Below are positions 57,937-64,000 of a stretch of DNA of 64,000 nt, piece after piece. Both the position numbers and the translations under genes were made by a program. The stretch lies in contig JAJTBO010000008.1 of assembly GCA_021286855.1 (NCBI GenBank), positions 1-64,000 on the forward strand. Direction: 5' to 3'. The notes below the pieces were generated by a model. That model was not told the DNA's origin. It did not search any database and saw nothing but the letters and a program-made list of their open reading frames with translations. This DNA is from Hyphomicrobiales bacterium. Lineage in GTDB: Bacteria > Pseudomonadota > Alphaproteobacteria > Rhizobiales > Ancalomicrobiaceae. Every line of letters begins with the position of its first letter. Position 1 is the stretch's first letter.

Positions 57937-58707
57937 TCAGGCGGCTTCCTGCATGGCGGCGCGAGCCTTCGAGGGCAGATAGGAGATCAACATGTCGCGG
58001 ATCACCGCCGGCGACTTGTTCTCGCGGATCATCAGCACGCCGTCGATGACGAGGGTGTGGTTGATGTTCTCCTCGAGCGACTTGATCTGCAGCTTGTCGG
58101 CGATCGGCAGCGCCACGACGTTGGCCATGACCGCGCCGTAGAGCGTGGTGAGCAGCGCCACCGCCATGCCGGGGCCGATCTTCTTGGGGTCGTCCATGTG
58201 GGCGAACATCGAGACGAGACCGATGATGGTGCCGACCATGCCCATGCCCGGCGCGGCGTTGCCCATGAAGTTGAACAGCTTGTTGGCGTCGTCGATGCGC
58301 TCGATGTGGAGGTCGCGCTCGCGCTCCAGGGTCTCGCGGATGATGTGGAGATCGAAGCCGTCGGCGATCATCCGCATGCCCTTGGCGAGGAATTCATCCT
58401 CGATCTCGACCGCCTCGAGGCCGAGCGGGCCCTGTTTGCGGACGATGTCGGCGAGTTCGGCGATCTTCTCGATCATGTCGCGGGGGGCGACGTGATGGTC
58501 GAAGGCGACGGTCTTCAGGCCGGTCGTCAGCGCGGTGATGAAGCCCTTCATGGTGAAGCGCGCCATCGTGGTGGTGAGCGCGCCGCCGATGACGACGTTG
58601 GTGGCGAGCAGGTCCATGAACATGGAGAGCTTCGAGCCCTCCATGAAGACGGCGAGCACCAGAACGCCGAAGCCGCCGCCGATGCCGAGGAAAGTCGCGA
58701 TGTCCAT
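57937..58707 (-). CDS. motA: MotA-type flagellar motor stator protein
   Basis: 256 residues with four membrane segments. It starts MDIATFLGIGGGFGVLVLAVFMEG (ATG 58707) and contains FATLMKLFxxP-like elements: ALTTTMARFTMKGF, ERERDLHIERIDDANKLFNFMGNAAPGMGMVGTIIGLVSMF, and the conserved Pro/Gly loop ALLTTLYGAVMANVVALPIADKL. The sequence is of the short PomA/MotA type. It is co-transcribed with motB. Confidence 0.92.
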   Translation of the reverse strand: MDIATFLGIGGGFGVLVLAVFMEGSKLSMFMDLLATNVVIGGALTTTMARFTMKGFITALTTGLKTVAFDHHVAPRDMIEKIAELADIVRKQGPLGLEAVEIEDEFLAKGMRMIADGFDLHIIRETLERERDLHIERIDDANKLFNFMGNAAPGMGMVGTIIGLVSMFAHMDDPKKIGPGMAVALLTTLYGAVMANVVALPIADKLQIKSLEENINHTLVIDGVLMIRENKSPAVIRDMLISYLPSKARAAMQEAA

Positions 58708-58818
58708 GGGCCACTCACACGCGCACGCGGGTCCCCCTTCTGGGCGACCCTGGCGGGGAGTGTCGACGAACAAAGGTAATGAACGGTTACCGTTGGGGCG
58801 GCGGCGTCAACCATGCAG

Positions 58819-58859
58819 AAAAAACGAAGGCCGCGATCCGGGTGGGATCGCGGCCTTCG
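58819..58859 (-). terminator. Rho-independent terminator of gatB
   Basis: A perfect 15-bp stem, 58825-58839 with 58845-58859 (core GGCCGCGATCC), loop 5 nt, followed on the minus strand by TTTTTTCTGC. It lies 28 bp past the gatB stop. Confidence 0.93.
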
Positions 58860-58887
58860 CAACCGTTCGAGGCGGCCGGCCCCGAGC

Positions 58888-60369
58888 TCATTCGAGCCCG
58901 AGCTTCGCCTTCAGGATCTCGTTGACGGCCTGCGGGTTGGCCTTGCCGCCGGTCTGCTTCATCACCTGACCGACGAACCAGCCGGCGAGCGTCGGCTTGG
59001 CCTTGGCCTGCTCGACCTTGTCGGGGTTCGCCGCGATCACCGCGTCGATCGCGGCCTCGATCGCGCCGGTGTCGGTGACCTGCTTCAGGCCGCGCTCTTC
59101 GACCAGCTTCTTCGGGTCGCCGCCTTCGGCCCAGACGATCTCGAAGAGGTCCTTGGCGATCTTTCCGGAGATGGTGCCGTCGAGGATCAGATCGATGACG
59201 CCGCCGAGCTGCGCCGCCGAGACGGGGCTCGCCTCGATGCCCTTGCCCTCTTTGTTGAGGCGGCCGAACAGCTCGTTGATCACCCAGTTGGCGGCGATCT
59301 TGGCGTCGCGGCCTTTCGCGACCTCCTCGAAGAAGTCGGCGGAAGCCCGTTCCAGCGTCAGCACCATCGCGTCATAGGGCGTCACGCCGTAATCCGCCAC
59401 GAAGCGCGCCTTCTTGGCGTCGGGAAGCTCGGGGAGCTCCGCCTTCAGCGCATCGACGTAAGGCTGGTCGAACTCGAGCGGCAGGAGATCCGGATCGGGG
59501 AAGTAGCGATAGTCGTGCGCTTCTTCCTTCGAGCGCATCGAGCGGGTCTCGCCCTTGCCGGGATCGAACAGGCGGGTCTCCTGCTTGATCGAGCCGCCGT
59601 CCTCGATGATGCCGATCTGGCGGCGAGCCTCGTAGTCGATCGCCTGACCGACGAAGCGGATCGAGTTGACGTTCTTGATCTCGCAGCGGGTGCCGAGCTC
59701 GCCGCCGGGCTTGCGCACGGAGACGTTGACGTCGGCGCGCATGTTGCCCTTGTCCATGTCGCCGTCGCAGGTGCCGAGATAGCGCAGGATGGTGCGCAGC
59801 TTGGAGAGATACGCCTTGGCCTCGTCGGCCGAGCGCATGTCGGGCTTGGAGACGATCTCCATCAGCGCCACGCCGGAGCGGTTCAGGTCGACGAAGGTGT
59901 GGGTCGGCGACTGGTCGTGGATCGACTTGCCGGCGTCCTGCTCGAGATGCAGGCGCTCGACGCCGACGGCGACGGTCTCGCCGCCCTCCATGTCGAGATG
60001 GACGGTGCCCTCGCCGACGATCGGGCTCTTGAACTGCGAGATCTGATAGCCCTGCGGCAGATCGGGATAGAAATAGTTCTTCCGATCGAACACGGACTTC
60101 AGATTGATCTGCGCCTCCAGGCCGAGGCCGGTGCGGATCGCCTGCTTGACGCATTCCTCGTTGATCACCGGCAGCATGCCGGGCATCGCCGCGTCGACGA
60201 GGGAGACGTGATCGTTCGGCGCGCCGCCGAAGGCGGTCGAGGCGCCGGAGAAGAGCTTGGCGTTCGAGGCGACCTGGGCGTGGACCTCGAGGCCGATGAC
60301 GATTTCCCAATCCCCCGTCGCGCCCTTGAGGTACTGCGACGGTTTGGCGATGCGGGCGGCGATGGTCAT
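58888..60369 (-). CDS. gatB: Asp-tRNA(Asn)/Glu-tRNA(Gln) amidotransferase subunit B
   Basis: 493 residues. [67 protein letters not shown], and [24 protein letters not shown] are GatB hallmarks; the C-terminal YqeY-like tail ends [28 protein letters not shown]. It transfers ammonia released by GatA onto mischarged tRNA. Three unrelated genes separate it from gatA. The start is ATG 60369. Confidence 0.97.
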   Translation of the reverse strand: MTIAARIAKPSQYLKGATGDWEIVIGLEVHAQVASNAKLFSGASTAFGGAPNDHVSLVDAAMPGMLPVINEECVKQAIRTGLGLEAQINLKSVFDRKNYFYPDLPQGYQISQFKSPIVGEGTVHLDMEGGETVAVGVERLHLEQDAGKSIHDQSPTHTFVDLNRSGVALMEIVSKPDMRSADEAKAYLSKLRTILRYLGTCDGDMDKGNMRADVNVSVRKPGGELGTRCEIKNVNSIRFVGQAIDYEARRQIGIIEDGGSIKQETRLFDPGKGETRSMRSKEEAHDYRYFPDPDLLPLEFDQPYVDALKAELPELPDAKKARFVADYGVTPYDAMVLTLERASADFFEEVAKGRDAKIAANWVINELFGRLNKEGKGIEASPVSAAQLGGVIDLILDGTISGKIAKDLFEIVWAEGGDPKKLVEERGLKQVTDTGAIEAAIDAVIAANPDKVEQAKAKPTLAGWFVGQVMKQTGGKANPQAVNEILKAKLGLE

Positions 60370-60466
60370 GCGGACAGCCTCGGAATTTCGACGGATCTTC
60401 GAACTCTTGGGTAGAGCGGATCGCGGCGGGGTTCAAGCGCCTCCGAACTCCGGGCGGTCGCGGCCC

Positions 60467-61186
60467 TCAAGAACACAACGCCTTCCAGGTCTTCTCGAAC
60501 TCTCCCTTCTTCATGTCAGATGCGAGGACCGCAATGCCGCCGACCGGAGAAGCGACGAACGGTTGGAAGCCGACGTAGCCGCCGAAGCCGTTGCGCGAAT
60601 TGACCTCGCCGCAGGCGACGACCGCGCCGCCGGAGGAATTCAGGAAGACGTTGCGGAAATCCGCCGACTTGGGATCCTTCAATCGATCGCGCATGGCCGC
60701 CATGGCGGCATCCATCATGGCGACGTGGCGATGGTCGGTCGCCTTGTCGTAGCGGACGCCGAGCGGATGCAGAACGGCCTCTTCCTCCGCCTTGCGGCGC
60801 GCCTCGACGTCGCGGGCCTTCCGTTCGGCCTCGCGCCGTTGCGTCTCCTTCGTCAGCGCCGCGTTGGTCTGCGCGATCGCCGCGGGCTCGGTCGACGCAG
60901 GGGCTTCGACGCCGAGAGCCGACGCTCTCGACGCGGCCCAGGCGGCAGCGTCGGTGAACCCCGCCGCTTCGGCGGATCGGCGGTCGGCGGCGGAGGCGAA
61001 GCCGGCGGCGCGCGCCCTCTCGTCGGCGAGGTGACCACCGAAGAGCACAGATGCGACGAAGACGAGGAACGAGCCGACCAGGGCGCGCAGCGCGATCCGT
61101 CGGGTCCGGCGCACGAGCAGAAGAACGAGCGAGAGGGTGCCCACCAACGAGGCGAGACCCGCAACGACTACGAGCGCAGTATCCAC
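60467..61186 (-). CDS. Membrane protein of unknown function with a conserved C-terminal domain
   Basis: 239 residues from GTG 61186, chosen for its GGAGAG site; an upstream GTG at 61228 is less likely. Two N-terminal membrane segments (TALVVVAGLASLVGTLSLVLLLV; ALRALVGSFLVFVASVLFGG) precede a charged coiled-coil (residues ~120-165) and a C-terminal domain with LKDPKSADFRNVFLN, CGEVNSRNGFGGYVGFQPFVAS. This CGEVN-Gly-rich ending recurs in many hypothetical proteins of Proteobacteria, but its function is not known. It lies between the MFS gene and gatB. Confidence 0.75.
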   Translation of the reverse strand: MDTALVVVAGLASLVGTLSLVLLLVRRTRRIALRALVGSFLVFVASVLFGGHLADERARAAGFASAADRRSAEAAGFTDAAAWAASRASALGVEAPASTEPAAIAQTNAALTKETQRREAERKARDVEARRKAEEEAVLHPLGVRYDKATDHRHVAMMDAAMAAMRDRLKDPKSADFRNVFLNSSGGAVVACGEVNSRNGFGGYVGFQPFVASPVGGIAVLASDMKKGEFEKTWKALCS

Positions 61187-61280
61187 GTTCGACTCTCCGA
61201 ACTCGGAGCCGAACCTATCGCAAATCACAATCCATCTTCAATTGTCGATTGTCAGAACCCAAGCCACGCCAACGGTGACG

Positions 61281-62492
61281 TTACCCCTTCGCCTTCCGGA
61301 TGTTCGGCAGGAACACCGTCAGCACGCCGATCGCCGGCAGCCAGGCGCAGATCTCGTAGACGGTGCGGATCGAGGTGCGGTCGGCGATCTCGCCGAGCGC
61401 CGCCGCGCCGAGGCCGCCGAAGCCGAAGGCGAGGCCGAAGAACATGCCGGCGATCATGCCGACCCGGCCCGGCACCAGCTCCTGCGCGAAGACCAGAATC
61501 GCCGAGAAGGCCGAGGACAGGATCAGGCCGATCACGACCGAGAGCACCGCCGTGCCGATCGGCCCGACGTGCGGCAAGAGGAGCGTGAAGGGCAGAACGC
61601 CGAGGATCGACACCCAGATCACCATCTTGCGGCCGATCCGGTCGCCGACCGGGCCGCCGACCAGCGTGCCGAGCGCCGCCGAGCCGAGGAAGAGGAACAG
61701 ATAGATCTGCGCCTCCTTCACCGACATGTGGAAGGTGTCGATCAGATAGAAGGTGTAGTAGCTCGAAATCGAGGCGAGATAGACCTGCTTGGAGAAGACC
61801 AGCAGCATCAGCACGGTGATCGAGCGGATCACCAGGGCGCGCGGCAGACCGGAGGTCGGGCGGGCCGCCGATTGCGGGCGGGCCTTGCGGTGGGCGATGC
61901 CCCAGAAACCGACGCGGGTCAGGAGGGTGATGCCGATCAGCGCCAGCACCGCGAACCATGCGACCGAAGACCGGCCGTTCGGCAGGACGATGAAGGCGGC
62001 GAGCAGCGGCCCGAGCGCCGTGCCGGAATTGCCGCCGACCTGAAACAGCGACTGGGCCAAGCCATGGCGGCCGCCCGAGGCGAGACGCGCCATGCGGCTC
62101 GATTCCGGGTGGAAGACCGAAGAGCCGGCGCCGATCAGACCGACCGAGATCAGCAGCACGCCGTAGGTCGGCGCGACCGACATCAGGAGGAGGCCGATCA
62201 GGGTCGAGCCCATGCCGAAGGCGAGGCTGAAGGGCTTGGGGTGGCGATCGGTGTAGAGGCCGACGAGCGGCTGAAGCACCGAGGCCGTCACCTGGAAGCA
62301 CAGGGTGATCAGGCCGATCTGGCCGAAGTCGAGGGCGAAGCTCTCCTTCAGGATCGGATAGGACGCCGCCACCAGCGACTGCATGGTGTCGTTGAGCATG
62401 TGCGACAGCGACAGCATGACGAGGATGCCCCAAGCGGTTCCCTCGGCGGCGGTCGGACGGGCGACGGGCGGCGTATCGGCGACGGCGGTCAT
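61281..62492 (-). CDS. MFS transporter, fosmidomycin-resistance (Fsr) type
   Basis: 403 residues with 12 hydrophobic segments. It starts at ATG 62492 (MTAVADTPPVARP). The first segment block, LSLSHMLNDTMQSLVAASYPILKESFALDFGQIGLITL, and the later GLYTDRHPKPFSLAFGMGST and FHPESSRMARLASGGRHGLAQSLFQVGGNSGTALGPL match Fsr. E. coli Fsr confers fosmidomycin resistance; natural substrates are not established. It is flanked upstream by the hydrolase gene and downstream by the hypothetical membrane protein. Confidence 0.92.
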   Translation of the reverse strand: MTAVADTPPVARPTAAEGTAWGILVMLSLSHMLNDTMQSLVAASYPILKESFALDFGQIGLITLCFQVTASVLQPLVGLYTDRHPKPFSLAFGMGSTLIGLLLMSVAPTYGVLLISVGLIGAGSSVFHPESSRMARLASGGRHGLAQSLFQVGGNSGTALGPLLAAFIVLPNGRSSVAWFAVLALIGITLLTRVGFWGIAHRKARPQSAARPTSGLPRALVIRSITVLMLLVFSKQVYLASISSYYTFYLIDTFHMSVKEAQIYLFLFLGSAALGTLVGGPVGDRIGRKMVIWVSILGVLPFTLLLPHVGPIGTAVLSVVIGLILSSAFSAILVFAQELVPGRVGMIAGMFFGLAFGFGGLGAAALGEIADRTSIRTVYEICAWLPAIGVLTVFLPNIRKAKG

Positions 62493-62625
62493 GGAGGATC
62501 CTTCGGGCGCGCGCCTCCCCCCGAGGCGACACGAAGCGGCTACTCTAGAACCGGATCGCCGTCTACGTGAAGTTCCCAAGTGCGCAGGGGAGCCGGGCGT
62601 TTCGTGCAAGGTCGGGGAGCATCGC

Positions 62626-63645
62626 TCACCGCGGCAGGTCGTCGCCCGCCCTGCCCTGCCAACGCTTCACGATCTCGGCGTCGCTCGCTTCCGCCACGCA
62701 TTGACCGGCGACGAACAGCGCCTTCTCGATCAGGGCGTGATGCTCGGCGTCGCGACCCTCGGTCTGGATCTGCACGGGGCGGCCGCCGGCCTTCTCGAGC
62801 GCGGCGACGAAGGGCGCCTGGAACTTCGCCGGAACGGCGCGATCCTTCGGATCGGTCAGGACGAAGAGGCGCGAGCCGCCGTCGCCGGCGATCTTGGGCG
62901 CGATCCGGCCGACGTCGGCCATCGGATCATAGTGCGCGCGCGCGCCGGAGGTTCGGAAGGTGATGCCGTAGGCGCGGGTGAAGGCGCGGAAGTCGAGCGG
63001 CCCCGAGGCGATCACGGCGCAGCCGACGTCGTCGCGAGCGGCGAGCAGCGCCGGCACCAGCATCGCGCCGCCGGACTGGCCGACGAGGTGAAAGCCGGTC
63101 GCGCCCTCCTTGGCGGCGATGGCGTCGAGCGCCCTGGCGGTGACGTCGACCTCGAGCGCGGTGCGGCGGTCGCCGTGCCAGCCGGACGAGCCGTTGAGCC
63201 CCATGCGACCGAAGAAGATCATCGGCGCATGCAGACGGCCCGCCCAGACCTTCGAGGCGATGTCGATGAATTCGGGCGCCTGGGTCAGATAGCCGGGGTC
63301 GACCTCGCGGCGGCCCTTGTCGTCGAGGCCGAGGACGTCGCCGGTGAAGAAGACGATCGGCGCGGCCCCGCGCAACGGGCCGGAGGCGTAATAGCGGATA
63401 CAGACTCCCTGGCCGAAGCTCTCGACATAGACGGCCTTCGGCGTCCGCGCGCATTGCTCGCGCGAGACCTTGGTGCCGTTGATCACGTCGGCCGCGGAGA
63501 AGGTCTTGACGCCCTGGGGAAGTCCTTGGGCCGAGACTGCCGCGGGGGCGAGAGAAAGCGTGAAGAGAAAAGCGCCGGCGATGCGCCGCGCGTGCGAGGG
63601 GGAGCGGCGCGGGCGCGGGGGCGCGGCTTCGAAGGCCGGCGCCAC
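62626..63645 (-). CDS. Exported alpha/beta hydrolase family protein
   Basis: 339 residues from GTG 63645, placed by the GGGAGGGAACGAG site and a downstream Sec signal (ARRIAGAFLFTLSLAPAAVSAQG). A longer open frame exists upstream through low-complexity GC-rich sequence. The nucleophile elbow is GFHLVGQSGGAMLVP (GxSxG). HHALIEKALF near the C-terminus could supply the catalytic His. Three Cys in the mature protein (EQCARTP, GVCIRYY, VGCAVIA) may form a disulfide. The substrate is unknown; the fold is common for secreted esterases. Confidence 0.8.
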   Translation of the reverse strand: MAPAFEAAPPRPRRSPSHARRIAGAFLFTLSLAPAAVSAQGLPQGVKTFSAADVINGTKVSREQCARTPKAVYVESFGQGVCIRYYASGPLRGAAPIVFFTGDVLGLDDKGRREVDPGYLTQAPEFIDIASKVWAGRLHAPMIFFGRMGLNGSSGWHGDRRTALEVDVTARALDAIAAKEGATGFHLVGQSGGAMLVPALLAARDDVGCAVIASGPLDFRAFTRAYGITFRTSGARAHYDPMADVGRIAPKIAGDGGSRLFVLTDPKDRAVPAKFQAPFVAALEKAGGRPVQIQTEGRDAEHHALIEKALFVAGQCVAEASDAEIVKRWQGRAGDDLPR

Positions 63646-63651
63646 CTCGTT

Positions 63652-63674
63652 CCCTCCCCCCTCGAGGGGGAGGG
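63652..63674. repeat. C-rich palindromic element 1
   Basis: CCCTCCCCCCTC (63652-63663) faces GAGGGGGAGGG (63664-63674), a near-perfect palindrome of the type seen as dispersed intergenic repeats in high-GC alphaproteobacteria. A second, related element lies about 85 bp away. Confidence 0.65.
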
Positions 63675-63756
63675 ACAGGGAGAGGGGGACCGGGAGGCAC
63701 GACGACGGTTCCGGCTCGTCTCGCCCGTTCGCGAACGCCGCTCCCCCCCTCTCCGT

Positions 63757-63779
63757 CTCTCCCCCACGAGGGGGGAGAG
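63757..63779. repeat. C-rich palindromic element 2
   Basis: CTCTCCCCC (63757-63765) pairs with GGGGGAGAG (63771-63779), loop ACGAG. It resembles element 1 and lies between gatA and the hydrolase gene. Confidence 0.65.
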
Positions 63780-63860
63780 AGCCGGAGGAGAGCGTCGTCG
63801 CAACGGAGCCGCCGTCGCCCGAGGCGAGGGCGAACGCCGTCGACGATGTCCGGTTCGGGC

Positions 63861-64000
63861 TCACCACCACTTCTCGGGCGTGAAGCGGCCGGCCGACTGC
63901 TCGATCACTTCGCCGAGCTGGAACAGCGTCGCCTCCTCGAAGGGGCGGCCGATCAGCTGCAGGCCGAGCGGCAGGCCCTTGGCGTCGAGGCCGCCCGGCA
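63861..64000 (-). CDS. gatA: Asp-tRNA(Asn)/Glu-tRNA(Gln) amidotransferase subunit A (3' end only)
   Basis: Only the last 46 codons are in the window. They read [20 protein letters not shown], then [23 protein letters not shown] and stop, the standard GatA C-terminus. GatA hydrolyses glutamine to supply ammonia to GatB. The 5' part lies beyond the right edge. Confidence 0.93.
   Translation of the reverse strand, partial: PGGLDAKGLPLGLQLIGRPFEEATLFQLGEVIEQSAGRFTPEKWW

Overview
The window comes from a high-GC, free-living, nitrogen-fixing alphaproteobacterium, most likely of the Hyphomicrobiales (Rhizobiales). The evidence is a nifB gene with a sigma-54/NifA promoter, the clpX, clpP and tig chaperone/protease order, P-II followed by glutamine synthetase, and ethanolamine ammonia-lyase. 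No phage genes, insertion sequences or CRISPR arrays are visible. Species-level placement cannot be made from the sequence alone.

Layout. 0-4 kb: nifB (runs off the left end), a divergent group III truncated haemoglobin, and a two-gene Aer-like chemoreceptor (a PAS protein plus a HAMP-MCP-PilZ protein). 4.1-8.5 kb: RND efflux adaptor and pump. 8.5-19.7 kb: one long minus-strand nitrate assimilation operon in the order nrtA, nrtB, a fused double ATPase, a GAF-domain protein, nirB, nirD, nasA, behind a probable sigma-54 promoter and a structured leader. 20-24 kb: a RutE-like nitroreductase and a membrane PAS/GGDEF/EAL protein. 24.4-28.5 kb: globin-coupled chemoreceptor, Old Yellow Enzyme, and a GH75-like/DUF2272 gene pair. 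28.8-31 kb: eutBC. 31-34.9 kb: a three-gene minus-strand unit with a PPDK-like protein lacking its PEP domain and a 651-residue protein with a PhoU-like C-terminus. 35-42.8 kb: tRNA-Val, hupB, lon, clpX, clpP, tig. 43-48.3 kb: AEC transporter, diguanylate cyclase, tRNA-Leu, lipoprotein, nnr. 48.4-50.4 kb: glnB-glnA behind a near-consensus sigma-54 promoter. 50.5-55.3 kb: GT87-like membrane protein, nlpD-like gene, pcm, surE. 55.4-64 kb: small ORFs, a glutathione S-transferase, motA/motB, gatB, a membrane protein, a fosmidomycin-type MFS transporter, an alpha/beta hydrolase and the 3' end of gatA.

Function. The dominant theme is nitrogen: cofactor assembly for nitrogenase, nitrate uptake and reduction to ammonium, ethanolamine deamination, and assimilation through GlnA under P-II control. 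All three sigma-54 promoters found (nifB, nrtA, glnB) fit this. A second theme is oxygen and redox sensing linked to motility and cyclic-di-GMP: truncated haemoglobin, Aer-type PAS, globin-coupled MCP, two GGDEF proteins, and motAB.

The candidates most worth follow-up are the PPDK-like/PhoU-like module, the tandem-GAF protein inside the nitrate operon, the asymmetric fused nitrate-transport ATPase, the GH75-like/DUF2272 pair, and a hairpin in the nrtA leader with a hexaloop matching the ANTAR-target pattern.
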